A stretch of 64,000 nt of DNA from Myxococcales bacterium (GCA_016794365.1 JAEUKB010000058.1:27832-91831); one strand, 5' to 3'; positions 38,629-48,205 are shown, counted from the stretch's first letter. Notes: a model not told the origin generated them from the sequence alone. Translations and numbers: made by a program.

Positions 38629-39820
38629 GCGATCGTATAGATCTCTGGGTCAAGCGGGTCTTCACAAGTGCGCTGCGGATCGCTGCGAAGAAGGAACAGG
38701 ACGCCATACTTTGCGTCGAGACGTAGCAGCTTGTGAAGGCTCGCGTGACACCCCACCAGACTATGCAGAGACAGCCCTGAGGACCGAGCGCTCTCTGGCG
38801 GATTCCCTCTCACATCCCAAGACGGAATCAGGGGTGTGCGTACTCGACGGAATCGAGCGCAGTGAAAGACAGCCAGCCAATATCTTTGTCATCAAGCAGT
38901 CCGGGGCAGAGGTCGTCAAAGTTGTGGACTTTGGCATCGCCACCCAGACCGGCGGACAGAACAGCGCGCGTCTGACGGCCCCTGGAATGGTCCTGGGAAC
39001 TGCGGAGTACATGGCACCAGAACAAGCGCAAGGACAGCCCGTCGATCACCGACTCGATCAATACGCACTCGGCTGCATCATGTGGGAAATGTTGACCGGG
39101 CGGGTGCCGTTTGATGGTGGGCATCCGACGGCGACGATGCTCAAGCACTTGACCGATCGGACGCGGCCCCCGAGTGAGGTCGCACCGAATCAGCGCATCC
39201 CGCCGGAGCTGGACCAGATCGTCGTGCGCGCGATGTCGAAAGATCCCGCCAATCGATATCCGTCGATGACCGAGCTGGAAGAAGCGCTGGCGAGTCAGTT
39301 TTCGCAGCTCAAGCAGCGATCGCCGTCTACGGCTGGGCTTCAGCTTGTGCGGATGCCGACGACGCAGCTGTCTACGCGACTGTTTGCGGTGGTTTCTCTC
39401 GGAGTGGTGCTGATCTTCGGCGGTGCGCTGAGCCTACGCTGGCTGCTCCAGAAGCGATCGGGGCTGACCGCGACGGGTGTGGTCCAAAAATCGCCGTCGG
39501 TGGTTCACTGGCGGATCGACTCGCAGCCGCAAGGTGCCGAAATCTATAGCGTCAGTGATGGTCGCAAGCTCGGCGTCACCCCGTGGCTGGCCGAAGAGAC
39601 CATGGAATCAGGACAGCTTGCCGTCGAGCTGCGTAAGCCCGGCTTTGTCAGCAAACAGCTCGTGCTATCGCGAAACGCCGACGAAGATCGCACCGAAGCG
39701 CTGGCTCCACGCAAAGACGCCAAGTCGAGCCGAAAAAAAGATCGCAGCGACGGAAGTAGCAGCAGCAGCAAGCGACGGAAAACCAAGGAAAACAGCCAGG
39801 TCGATCTCATCATCGACTGA
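38612..39820 (+). pseudogene. Ser/Thr protein kinase, C-terminal half with PEGA domain (interrupted gene)
   Basis: Genuine kinase sequence starts at 38881 with NIFVIKQ, followed by VDFGIATQ (DFG), MVLGTAEYMAPEQA (APE) and the C-lobe up to about codon 230 of this frame. A membrane helix (FAVVSLGVVLIFGGALSLRWL) and one PEGA repeat (SQPQGAEIYSVSDGRKLG) follow, then a Lys/Ser-rich tail. The first 90 codons from ATG 38612 are insertion sequence and not kinase-like. In the intact gene this would have been a membrane kinase of about 500 residues with a periplasmic PEGA sensor. The TPR gene next door starts 14 bp after the stop. Confidence 0.85.
38871..38880. repeat. Right copy of 10-bp direct repeat AGCCAGCCAA
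   Basis: Exact match to 38313-38322; after it the interrupted kinase frame resumes with the codons for I-F-V-I. Confidence 0.8.
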
Positions 39821-39834
39821 AGCGAGCCTTGCCG

Positions 39835-40455
39835 ATGAACAGCAGGACCAACCATCACTCCCAGCATGTCTCAATAAGAGGCATTTTATATTCCTCTATT
39901 TTGCTGATCTTGCTATCTGCGATCCAGCCTGCCCATGCCGATGATTTCGATGCGCTGTTCCGCAAAGGAATGACGCTGTATCAAAAGAAGGACTACGAAG
40001 GCGCAGTCGATTCCTTTTCCGCTGCGTACAAGATTCATCAGTTTCCGCGTGTGATGCTCAACATCGCGCAGGTGTACCGCAAGATGGGAAACGCGCAGCT
40101 CGCGCTCGATTTTTATCAGCAGTACATGAAGGCGGAACCGAATCCTCCCGCAAAGATCCGAGCCGATGTCGAGCAGTACATTCAGCAGACCAAAGCGATG
40201 CTGGAAGCGCCGAGTCTGCTGGCTGAAGATGAGCGTCGAAAGGAACCAGCTCCGATGGGCTTTGACAAACAGACCGGACAGCTTATGCCCTGGTATGTGG
40301 AAGCCCAAAACGCCCAGTCTGCACGCAAAAAGAAGCTCTTGATTGGCATCATATCGGGCTCTGTTGCGGCAGCTGCGATCATCGGAGTCGGCGTAGGAGT
40401 CGGTCTGTACTATCGCAACAAGCTTCCAGAAGGACTCACGATCTTTACCTATTAG
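39835..40455 (+). CDS. TPR protein with C-terminal membrane anchor
   Basis: About 206 residues. Signal sequence (hydrophobic ILYSSILLILLSA, cleavage after AHA), two to three TPR units (FRKGMTLYQKKDYEGAVDSFSAAYKI; VMLNIAQVYRKMGNAQLALDFYQQYM), and a C-terminal glycine-rich membrane helix (LIGIISGSVAAAAIIGVGVGV). This layout recurs next to Ser/Thr kinase genes in myxobacteria. ATG 39835 is preferred to the TTG at 39829. It directly follows the split kinase and may have been in its operon. Confidence 0.75.
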   Translation: MNSRTNHHSQHVSIRGILYSSILLILLSAIQPAHADDFDALFRKGMTLYQKKDYEGAVDSFSAAYKIHQFPRVMLNIAQVYRKMGNAQLALDFYQQYMKAEPNPPAKIRADVEQYIQQTKAMLEAPSLLAEDERRKEPAPMGFDKQTGQLMPWYVEAQNAQSARKKKLLIGIISGSVAAAAIIGVGVGVGLYYRNKLPEGLTIFTY

Positions 40456-40465
40456 GGGTTTCACC

Positions 40466-41800
40466 ATGTCCATGCGAGCTGGCCTTGCTCACACGATGAT
40501 GGCTCTGTGTGCGAGTTCCCTGATCGCGCAGTCAGGATGCGGTGAACATGTCCTGGTTGTGACGCTGGAAAACCTCTCTTCCGAAGCCACCGGAATCAGT
40601 ACGTACTTTCGCATCGATCAGGACTCCTTTCGCAGCACCACCCTCACGACAGATCAGCTCTCGGGCGCGGGTCTGAAGTTCGGAATCCGGCCTCCAGAAG
40701 GACGCAGCGGAACGCTGGATGTCCAAGTCTTTTCCTACAAAGACAGCCTGCCCTGCGCGCTGAACAAAGGAGTCACCAGCGCAGATGTCGGAGGCTCGGG
40801 ACCGCTCGATGCAACGGCAGTGCTCGATCAGCTTCCGTTTGGTCCGTGTCGCGCCAACGATGCGCCCGTCAGTTATCCCGTCGATGCCAAGCTCTGGGCC
40901 AGCGCACCAAACAATGTCTGGATCGCAGGGAAAGACGCCGTGGTGCTGCACTGGGATGGCTCTCTGTTTCGCAACATTGTGATTCCTGACAGCGTGACCG
41001 GAAGTCCCAAGCCTACTTTCCGCGCGATTCGAGGAGACAGCCAAGGCAACATCTGGCTGGCGGGGGATGCTCCTTTTGTCGTCCGCATCGCAGCAAACGG
41101 CAGCGCAACCAGGCTTCCGATTCAGCTTGGCGCAGTCAGTTCTTCGACGGCACCACTATTGTATCAAGGAATCTATGCAGAGGGCTCTGCCGCGTGGATT
41201 GTCGGAACGAGAAACGATCCCGCCAGCGGACTGCTTGGTGGCTTTGTCGGAACCTTCGATCCTGCGCGCAGTGAGTTTGTTGTCACAGAGACAGACAAGC
41301 TCCCCGGAGTCTCCTCTTCCTATCCGCTCTTTGGAATCGACTGTGCATCCAGTACGGACTGTTGGTTTGTAGGAAGCGGCTTGATCCTGAGCGTGCAGAA
41401 CGGAATCTATAAGGAGCAGTTTGTCTTCAGCGACGGAAACACCTGTACCTTCAAGTCGAGCGCGGATCTACGTGCAGTCTATGCAAACAGCGACATCAAC
41501 TTGGTCAAGATGATCGGAGCGTCTGGTCGCTACGTCTTTTACAACGGCAAGTGCTTTAACTCTGCCACGCAAGACGCAGCCATGCGCACGATTGGCAGCG
41601 ATCTGTTGGCGATCAGTGCGCGTACCAGCAAAGACCTGATCTTGGTTGGTACAAACGCGCTGTATCGCTGGCGAGCAAGTGCTCCCGAACAGATTTTTCC
41701 GACGGAGCTTGCGCAATGGCAGAGCGTATCTGCCCTAAGCGCTGGGTTCTTTGTGAGCGCGCAAACGGGACGCATTTTTTATGCGCCCCTACAGCCCTAA
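40466..41800 (+). CDS. Propeller-like lipoprotein, unknown function
   Basis: 444 residues with a lipoprotein signal ending AQSGC. The mature part has repeated short strands with W-x-x-G elements (NNVWIAGKDAVVLHWDG, GNIWLAGDAPFVVRI, AAWIVGTRND, DCWFVGSGLILSV), typical of a beta-propeller or YCF48-like fold. Three clustered Cys pairs may form disulfides. It starts 11 bp after the TPR gene, so the kinase, TPR and lipoprotein genes probably formed one operon. Confidence 0.75.
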   Translation: MSMRAGLAHTMMALCASSLIAQSGCGEHVLVVTLENLSSEATGISTYFRIDQDSFRSTTLTTDQLSGAGLKFGIRPPEGRSGTLDVQVFSYKDSLPCALNKGVTSADVGGSGPLDATAVLDQLPFGPCRANDAPVSYPVDAKLWASAPNNVWIAGKDAVVLHWDGSLFRNIVIPDSVTGSPKPTFRAIRGDSQGNIWLAGDAPFVVRIAANGSATRLPIQLGAVSSSTAPLLYQGIYAEGSAAWIVGTRNDPASGLLGGFVGTFDPARSEFVVTETDKLPGVSSSYPLFGIDCASSTDCWFVGSGLILSVQNGIYKEQFVFSDGNTCTFKSSADLRAVYANSDINLVKMIGASGRYVFYNGKCFNSATQDAAMRTIGSDLLAISARTSKDLILVGTNALYRWRASAPEQIFPTELAQWQSVSALSAGFFVSAQTGRIFYAPLQP

Positions 41801-41811
41801 CCATGCAGCTC

Positions 41812-42363
41812 CTAAAAGCGCAGACCGACATCCAGCAGCGCAACAGAGAGCACAAGTCCACAGCGATCTGCGGCATCGATTCCGCAGCCCACATCAACGC
41901 TTAGCGCCGATCCAGAGAAGCGACCTTGCACAAAGCGCAGCGGCGAAATACGTGTCGTGATCGCAAACGCAGCGCGCGAAGGAACGTCACCGGATGCGCT
42001 CACCACGCGGATGCTGTCGCCGACAAAGAGCAGGGCTCCCATTCCAAGCTGCGGATGCCAGCTGCGTATCGAAAACTGTCCGGTGATGCCGACAAGCAGC
42101 GATCCAGCGGTGCCAGAAAAGTAGCTGACCCTGCCTTCGCTGTAGAGCGTCCAGATCGAATCCAGCTCATAGCGATAGCCAAGTCCGCCGCCAAACCCGA
42201 CGCTGAGCCTGCGCGGACTTGCGTACAGCAAAAGACCCGCTGGGACATAGATCTCGGATCTATGGGGTGCGCTCAGCGCTGGCTCAGTGGCCTGCACCGG
42301 ACTTGCAAGACCAGTCATCAGCAGTCCGCACAGCAGTCCAAAAAGGAGTCTCTGCACAGCCAT
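41812..42363 (-). CDS. Small outer-membrane barrel candidate
   Basis: 183 residues. Signal peptide ending SPVQA, then alternating strands rich in Gly/Tyr/Ser (SVGFGGGLGYRYEL, LYSEGRVSYFSGT) ending in the terminal Phe of outer-membrane barrels (LLDVGLRF). It shares the segment ISPLRFVQGRFSGSAL with LSPLRFAIRRITFGGL of the gene two positions upstream, so the two are likely diverged paralogues flanking the peptidase gene. The ATG at 42363 follows directly after the peptidase stop; a GTG at 42366 is also possible. Confidence 0.7.
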   Translation of the reverse strand: MAVQRLLFGLLCGLLMTGLASPVQATEPALSAPHRSEIYVPAGLLLYASPRRLSVGFGGGLGYRYELDSIWTLYSEGRVSYFSGTAGSLLVGITGQFSIRSWHPQLGMGALLFVGDSIRVVSASGDVPSRAAFAITTRISPLRFVQGRFSGSALSVDVGCGIDAADRCGLVLSVALLDVGLRF

Positions 42364-42366
42364 CAC

Positions 42367-43434
42367 TTACTCCTCTTCTGCCAGTGCTGCCGTCGCTGCA
42401 ACCACAAGCTGTGCGCTGCGCTGTAGAAAGTCATAGTCCAGGGTATCTGGCACATCAGAGCTGCGATGATAGTGAGGATTGCGAAAGTCTGCGGTGTCGG
42501 TCAGAAACAGTGCGGGGACTCCTTGCTGCCAAAACGCTGCATGATCCGAGCGCAAAAAAGCAGCGGCAGCCGGACTGTGTCCCGTACCCGGCGCGATCAA
42601 TCCCAAGATCGAAATGGGCGACGGAAGCTCCGCAGAAAGTCGAATCACCTTGGACATCGCAGGCGTGCCCACATCGCTCGCCAAGATCGCCAAAAAATCC
42701 CCGACACTGCGCAGAGCCAGTCCGGGCGGAGCAGACTGACTGTTTGGTTGGTGACTGGCATAGCCCACACAGTCCATGTTGAGCAGCGCAGCAACCGACT
42801 CTGTTTGGTGTAAGCGGGCATATCTCTCGCTCCCAACCAGGCCTTCTTCTTCTCGGTCAAATGCAATGATGCGAATGGTTCGCAAAAATGATCGGGTACG
42901 CAGAATCCGCGCAGCTTCCAGCATGACAGAAACGGCTGAAGCATTGTCATCTGCACCGACATGCCAGTTGTCATAGTGACCAGAGACAAGGACATACTCT
43001 GCGGCGTGCGCACTACCGGAACGCGCGGGCAGATCAACGTAGAGATTGTCGGTATCGACGCCTTGCTGATCCTCGCGCTCATGCACCACGGTCAGTCCTT
43101 GAGCGGACAGATAGGAATCGATGTACTGTCCTGCGTTCACCCTTCGTAGCTTCATATTGCCCCAGTACAATGAAGTCTGGGGCGTTTCCTTTTCACGCTG
43201 CGCAACCAGCTCGCGAACATGTTGCGAAAGGTTCGCAGGATTGACTTCCCGGGATACAGCGATCGCAGACCGCGTGACTGCGACGGAAAATGCAGGCTCG
43301 CGCTGACAAGATACGCTCAGCACACAGGGCAGAGTCATTGCCCACGATGCGACAAACCGCAGGGAAGGAAGCGCGCGAACGAAAGCAGGGAACTGGACAG
43401 ATGAAGCAGAACGGACAGAGCGGTGAACAGACAT
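42367..43434 (-). CDS. M28-family zinc aminopeptidase
   Basis: 355 residues with an N-terminal hydrophobic segment containing a Cys (LSVSCQ), possibly a lipoprotein signal. All M28 metal-site motifs are present: VSGHYDNWHVGADDNASA (His and bridging Asp), FDREEEGLVGSERYA (Glu pair), LLNMDCVGY and NPHYHRSSDV (last His). It probably cleaves N-terminal amino acids in the periplasm. ATG 43434 overlaps the preceding stop (TGATG), showing tight coupling with the barrel gene upstream. Confidence 0.9.
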   Translation of the reverse strand: MSVHRSVRSASSVQFPAFVRALPSLRFVASWAMTLPCVLSVSCQREPAFSVAVTRSAIAVSREVNPANLSQHVRELVAQREKETPQTSLYWGNMKLRRVNAGQYIDSYLSAQGLTVVHEREDQQGVDTDNLYVDLPARSGSAHAAEYVLVSGHYDNWHVGADDNASAVSVMLEAARILRTRSFLRTIRIIAFDREEEGLVGSERYARLHQTESVAALLNMDCVGYASHQPNSQSAPPGLALRSVGDFLAILASDVGTPAMSKVIRLSAELPSPISILGLIAPGTGHSPAAAAFLRSDHAAFWQQGVPALFLTDTADFRNPHYHRSSDVPDTLDYDFLQRSAQLVVAATAALAEEE

Positions 43435-44006
43435 CAGAAGCTCCACGCGAGGTGTGCGGCCACAATCTGTAGTCGCAGTGCGCTGCCCCACGCTGGCAGG
43501 TGAGAGGCTAGCTGAAGACCCAGTCCGCCGAAGGTGATGCGACGAATCGCAAAGCGCAGCGGAGACAAGACAAAGCCCGCGTAGACTGGACCGAGCGGAG
43601 CCTGCTTGCTGGTGTATTCCGCTGGGCTGTAGTTTGGTTCTGTCGCAAGTGCAGCGGATCGCAGGCTGGTTGCACCGACTTCGATTCCGACCAGTGGATG
43701 CCAGACTCCCAGAAAAGGACTGAGCTGGGCACCGACAAAGCCTTCGATTCCGAAGCCGGACTCGGTGCGCTCAATGTGTAGGAATCGGAGTCCGGCAGAC
43801 ATCGAGATTCCGACGGAAAATCGCGCCTGATAGGACAGCGAAGCACCACCGGCAAAGACCGGGAGTCCGGTGCTGAGATACTGGAAGACTCCGTAGTCTG
43901 CGCCTAGCGAAGAAACCACGCGCCGCTCGGTCTGGGATTCCGCCCGCGCAGTGAGCGGATGAATTCCCATCGGCAAAAGGACCAGCCATCGCCACGGAAG
44001 CCTCAT
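43434..44006 (-). CDS. Small outer-membrane barrel candidate
   Basis: 190 residues. Signal peptide ending TARAE, followed by Gly/aromatic-rich strands (GGASLSYQARFSVGISMSAGL, FGIEGFVGAQLSPFLGV) and a terminal Phe (HLAWSF). Paralogue-like to the gene after the M28 peptidase. Its stop overlaps the peptidase start by one base. The kinase-receptor gene lies 102 bp upstream on the same strand. Confidence 0.7.
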   Translation of the reverse strand: MRLPWRWLVLLPMGIHPLTARAESQTERRVVSSLGADYGVFQYLSTGLPVFAGGASLSYQARFSVGISMSAGLRFLHIERTESGFGIEGFVGAQLSPFLGVWHPLVGIEVGATSLRSAALATEPNYSPAEYTSKQAPLGPVYAGFVLSPLRFAIRRITFGGLGLQLASHLPAWGSALRLQIVAAHLAWSF

Positions 44007-44053
44007 GACCGCTGCGTATCACGAGTGTGTCGTGTGGGTCTACGATCTATGAG

Positions 44054-44089
44054 GAATGGACAGCAGAATGGACAGCGGAATGGACAATA
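44054..44089. repeat. 12-bp tandem repeat, three copies
   Basis: GAATGGACAGCA, GAATGGACAGCG and GAATGGACAATA lie in the gap between the receptor kinase stop and the barrel gene, followed by two decayed copies. The phase is a multiple of three but no frame gives a plausible protein. Confidence 0.6.
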
Positions 44090-44108
44090 GAACGGTCTAC
44101 GGAAGCGC

Positions 44109-46559
44109 CTACGGCTCGCTCTGTTCTTCGACTTGTAGGGCCAGCTCTGCGGCGACTTGGGCGGCGGTCAAGCGCTTCTGTGGATCGATGTGCAGACAGC
44201 TTGTCACCAGCACACACAGCGCAGGATTTAGGTTCGAGGTCTGGCTCTGTAGCGATGGCAGTGTGAGCGGCTCTCCGTGCGCAGCCATCTCCATCGGAGG
44301 ACGCGCAAACGGCAAGTCTCCGGTGAGTAGTTCCCACGCAATCACACCCAAGCTAAAGACATCGGCAGGAGCAGCGATGGCAGACGTTCCGCCGCGACAC
44401 TCTGGAGCCATGTACATCGGCGATCCAATCGGCATTCCGGGCAGAGAGACTTCGAGTCGATCCGATGAACCAGACACCGATGCAGAGGGATTGAGTTTCT
44501 GCTTGGGATAGGTTCCAGACTCTGCTCCTTCTTTGGCCTTGAGCGCAGCGACCCCAAAGTCGAACAGCTTGATCCGAGGAGCCGCCCCATCATCCGTCAC
44601 CAAGATGTTACTCGGTCGAAGATCTCTGTGAATGATTCCGCCTTGGTGAATGACGGTCAGTGCATCGGCAACTTGACGGAGTACGGACAGCGCAAAGCGA
44701 GGATCGCGATACCGACTCCTGAGCTGACGCAGCGTCTGTCCTTCCACCAATTCCATCACCAGGAAGGGGACTCCTTCATCGGTCACATCGACATCAGTAA
44801 TCGCTACCAAGTTTGGATGATCGAGTCGCGCCAGGATCTGAGCTTCTCGCAAAAAGCGCGTCACTCCGACTTGATCAGTGGCCTTGGTCAGCACCTTTGC
44901 AGCCAGGTGTTTGTTGTCGGTGATGCGCTCTACTTCCACGACCACTCCGCTCGCACCAGTTCCCAGCAGACAGACAATCCGATAGTGATCTCCGAGCAGC
45001 GATTGAACCTTGAGCGGAGTCTCTGATGGCTTTGGGAGAGGTCGTCGCTGAATCAGCTCCAGCAGCCTGCGTGAGCGCTGCTCGATCTGTCTACGTAGTT
45101 CATCGTTGAGCTGCTTGGCTGCACTGTTTTTGCCAGACAGCTGAGAGAGCCGCGATCGCACATCTTCCCGCAAGCGATTGAGCGCCAGCGCCAGCGACTT
45201 GAGCGAGCTGTCCGGCGCAACATCAATCGCAGTGTCCAGGTCTCCTTCCGCCAAGCGCTTGGCCGCTTGCAGCAGCGCGTCTTGTTCTGCCAGCCGTAAG
45301 CGCACCTGATTCGCTTCCAGCGTCAGTGTCAGGTTCTGTTCGCGCAGTCCGACAAAGCGACGCATCACCACCACAAACACCGCCAGTACAAACAGCGCCA
45401 CCGAATAGGGAGTCAGCACCACATAGCGCTGTAGCACGTTCATCGCCGACAGCAGATCGTACAGCGTGGGCATCATCGCCATCGCGAGACCCGCGCTCAG
45501 GATTCGACCGTCGATGCCTCCTTGCGTACTGATGCGCACCACGTTGATGAGCAGCACCGCAACCATCGCAAGCAGCATGAACTGAAGCGGCAGAAGCAGA
45601 GACTCCATCGGAACGATTCCGGTCGCAACCAGCAGCGCACCGCCAACAAAAAAGCCGAAGAAGCCGAAGCAGAAGTAGCGCAGCAGCCCAAGCGGACCGC
45701 GTCCAAACATGCTGGCGACAAAGCCGCACAGCGCCGCAGCCAGAAGCGCCAGCGAAGACAGCTCCAGCGTGCGAGCCAGCTCTTGGGTGCCAAACACAAA
45801 GATCCGCAGCGACGAGCGCGCCAGCACGTAAATCCCCGACATCAGCGCAAAGCTTCCGTACAGCGCAAACGATCGATTGCGCTGAAGTACCGCCAGGCTC
45901 AGTCCCGTCAGCGCCAGCACCAGCAGCATCGAACCAATCATGATCGCTGGCAGTCCTTGACGAATTCCCATGGCCAGCAGCGCAGCGCGATCTCCGATGA
46001 GCTGCTCGCGATGAATCCCAATGTGCCAGTAGCGCGCGTAAATGCGGAGCGTCAGCGTCTTGCCAACGTAGTCCGTTCCCAGCGGAATGTAGGCACGGTA
46101 CACCCCGGCGAAGCGCTCGCGAGATTCCAGATCTCCGTCGGATTTGTCCACAAGCTCGCCGTTTAGGAATGCCTCATACGTCTGATCCACAGACTTGATC
46201 AGTAGGTATGGATCGGACAGCTTCGGTCCGGTCAGCCGCGTCCGCAGCCACAGCTCGTTGCGTCCGTTGCGCAGGTTCGGTGATTCCACTTGTCCCGATA
46301 CAAAGGAGCCATCGTTCCAGTCCGCTTGCGTACACAGAAACTGTCCGTTCGGGCCTTGGGGACACGCTCCGTAACGGAACTCCCAGCTGCCTTGATAGGC
46401 CGATACAGAGCCGCTGACAGGAAGCTCGCGCTCGCCGGAAAAGCAGCCCACAAGCAAACAGACAGCCAGCAGCACCAGCATGCGCCCACAGCGCACCACA
46501 GCCGCGCTGTATGAAGTGAAGCGAGGTTCCATGAGGCGGTGAGCACGGGATGACGCCAT
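44109..46559 (-). CDS. Receptor Ser/Thr kinase with 7TM (7TMR-DISM-like) sensor
   Basis: 816 residues. A lipoprotein-like N-terminal signal (VCLLVGC) leads to an extracytoplasmic beta-sandwich (about 45-190; LWLRTRL, YEAFLNGELVDKSDGD, FAGVYRAYIPLG), then seven membrane helices (about 205-400) in the layout of 7TMR-DISM receptors. A HAMP-like or coiled-coil linker (LAEGDLDTAIDVAPDSSLKSLA) connects to a Hanks kinase: LLGTGASGVVVEVE, AAKVL, IIHRDLRPSNIL, LFDFGVAAL and DVFSLGVIAWELLTGDLPF. 7TMR-DISM modules usually precede histidine kinases or cyclases; fusion to a Ser/Thr kinase is less common. Four bases separate it from the upstream truncated kinase gene. Confidence 0.88.
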   Translation of the reverse strand: MASSRAHRLMEPRFTSYSAAVVRCGRMLVLLAVCLLVGCFSGERELPVSGSVSAYQGSWEFRYGACPQGPNGQFLCTQADWNDGSFVSGQVESPNLRNGRNELWLRTRLTGPKLSDPYLLIKSVDQTYEAFLNGELVDKSDGDLESRERFAGVYRAYIPLGTDYVGKTLTLRIYARYWHIGIHREQLIGDRAALLAMGIRQGLPAIMIGSMLLVLALTGLSLAVLQRNRSFALYGSFALMSGIYVLARSSLRIFVFGTQELARTLELSSLALLAAALCGFVASMFGRGPLGLLRYFCFGFFGFFVGGALLVATGIVPMESLLLPLQFMLLAMVAVLLINVVRISTQGGIDGRILSAGLAMAMMPTLYDLLSAMNVLQRYVVLTPYSVALFVLAVFVVVMRRFVGLREQNLTLTLEANQVRLRLAEQDALLQAAKRLAEGDLDTAIDVAPDSSLKSLALALNRLREDVRSRLSQLSGKNSAAKQLNDELRRQIEQRSRRLLELIQRRPLPKPSETPLKVQSLLGDHYRIVCLLGTGASGVVVEVERITDNKHLAAKVLTKATDQVGVTRFLREAQILARLDHPNLVAITDVDVTDEGVPFLVMELVEGQTLRQLRSRYRDPRFALSVLRQVADALTVIHQGGIIHRDLRPSNILVTDDGAAPRIKLFDFGVAALKAKEGAESGTYPKQKLNPSASVSGSSDRLEVSLPGMPIGSPMYMAPECRGGTSAIAAPADVFSLGVIAWELLTGDLPFARPPMEMAAHGEPLTLPSLQSQTSNLNPALCVLVTSCLHIDPQKRLTAAQVAAELALQVEEQSEP

Positions 46560-46563
46560 GACG

Positions 46564-47826
46564 TTAGCTCCCCACCAAAAACATCGTGATCAGCACCCCG
46601 ATACAGATCGCGATGCTCACGGTTAACAGCGCCACCATCTGCGCACGTCGATGCGGCGTCAAAAAGCCACTCGGGCGGGCCAGCTTGCGCTCATCCGACG
46701 CTCGCCTTGGCTGCGCCGGATTCGGCCTGACCGTCGGAAGCAGGTTGGTCGGTGTCTGCTGACGACCGGCAATCACGCTCATCGGCTGCCAGTCCGCCTG
46801 TCGTGGCGTCGATGGCATGATCGCTGTCGCATCATTGGGAAGGTTGCTGCTCGGCGGTGCCATTTCCGGCATCGGTCCCGACGAGCGCTCAAACGGACCC
46901 CGCCCAAGCTGATCGCTCTGTAGGTTGCCCAGGTGCTTGAGTCGATTCGCTACTTCAGCCATCGGCGGACGCAGCTTCGGATCTTTGGTCAGCATCGACA
47001 GAAGCAGCTGTTCCAGTCGCTCATCCACGCTCGGAGCAAACTGACGCAGCGACGGTGGCGGCTGAAAGATGTGCAGCGCGATGTATTCACCCGGCATCTC
47101 CGTCTCAAACGGAGGCCGTCCCGCCAGCATCTCAAACAGCATCACCCCGAGCGCGTAGACATCACTGCGATCGCCGACGTTTTTGGCACCGCGACACTGC
47201 TCCGGCGACATGTAGATCGGCGTCCCGAGCAGCATGTTGGTTCCCGTCCGAAACGCTCCCTTGCTGCTGTCCGCCAGCTTCGCGATCCCGAAGTCGAGGA
47301 TCTTGGCCCGCTCTCCACTCGGCGCTTCCGAGTCCGGCACAATAAAAATGTTTTCCGGCTTGAGATCACGGTGGACCACTTGGCTCTGATGTGCCGTCGC
47401 CAAGCCAGAGGCAATTTGGCGTCCGATGCGAATCGTCTCCACCTCAGACAGCGTGCGCAGACGATGCAGCCGCGTGCGCAGCGACTCGCCTTCCAGAAAC
47501 TCCATCGCCAGGTACGCCGTCCCCGTCGTGGTCGTTCCGTAGTCGAACACCCGCACAATCGCCGGATGCTGCACCAAGTTCGCCGCCCGCGCTTCGTTGA
47601 AGAAGCGCGCTTCGACGGGAAACTTGCCGGATGCTTTCCCTGACGCGTCACCAGCAACGGGGCGTTCAGGGAATGGCGGCCAGAGAAACAGGACCATGGG
47701 CCGCTTGTCGACGCTGGCAAGTCTCGCTACGTTCTCACAGTTTCCACCGGACGCTGGCAGCAAATCAAGAGCGACTGAGCAGAAGGCGAACCTGTACTCC
47801 GTCCTTTCGCGAACAGAGGAACCCAA
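46564..47826 (-). pseudogene. Ser/Thr protein kinase lacking the N-lobe (5' truncated)
   Basis: The C-terminal 360 codons are a normal Hanks kinase from helix C onward ([58 protein letters not shown]), with a Pro-rich linker and a C-terminal membrane helix (LLTVSIAICIGVLITMFLV). The G-loop and the ATP-binding Lys are absent. The first 65 codons (for example GGNCENVARLASVDKRPM) are not kinase-like. The break lies near 47630, at the edge of the mobile-element zone, so the original 5' end was probably lost in a rearrangement. Confidence 0.7.
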
Positions 47827-47959
47827 CGCTGAGTTCGCACCTACGTTAGCCGTACCCGTGGTTCTCGGACGCGAAAATAGTGGGTAGGTTCAGCGCCAAC
47901 AGAGTTGGGGTACTGCTCCGCTCCAGCATGCGACGCACCGACGCTCATTCCGAAACGAG

Positions 47960-48205
47960 GTGAACCGGAGCGAGTCGCGTGATGGCCTGATGCTTGCGAT
48001 GCTGCGCAACCTGGAAAAGGAGCGCCACACGCAGCCCGCCGATGAACCGTTCAAGTGGCCAGGATTCCGAAGCTTGGCGGTTGTGCTGAAGGAGGCAGCC
48101 TACTGGACACCGAAGGGACACGATCACTGGTGGTCGGCGCAGGTGCAGCAGCGATTGAAGAGCCGCTTCGAGTCCTACGACGCCCGGTCGGTCCGGACGG
48201 ACTGA
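47960..48205 (+). CDS. Possible small ORF, recombinase-tail-like
   Basis: 81 codons from GTG. The stretch LKEAAYWTPKGHDHWWSAQV resembles the wing of the serine-recombinase Recombinase domain (helix, 'tP-x-G', W-x-x-x-x-V), but no catalytic domain is present. It may be a remnant or a small DNA-binding protein that travels with the repeats. Weak evidence. Confidence 0.3.
   Translation: MNRSESRDGLMLAMLRNLEKERHTQPADEPFKWPGFRSLAVVLKEAAYWTPKGHDHWWSAQVQQRLKSRFESYDARSVRTD

Larger units (their letters stand above)
38323..38880. mobile_element. 558-bp insertion (548 bp plus one copy of the duplicated 10 bp) splitting a kinase gene
   Basis: Removing this segment joins codons so that the kinase reads HRDLKPA then NIFVIKQ with no base gained or lost. 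It carries no transposase and its ends show no clear terminal inverted repeats. Its middle is AT-rich and contains two similar hairpins (38457-38484 and 38600-38628). The right half (38640-38870) is GC-richer, of unknown origin. Best reading: a non-autonomous element or an IS remnant. Confidence 0.75.
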
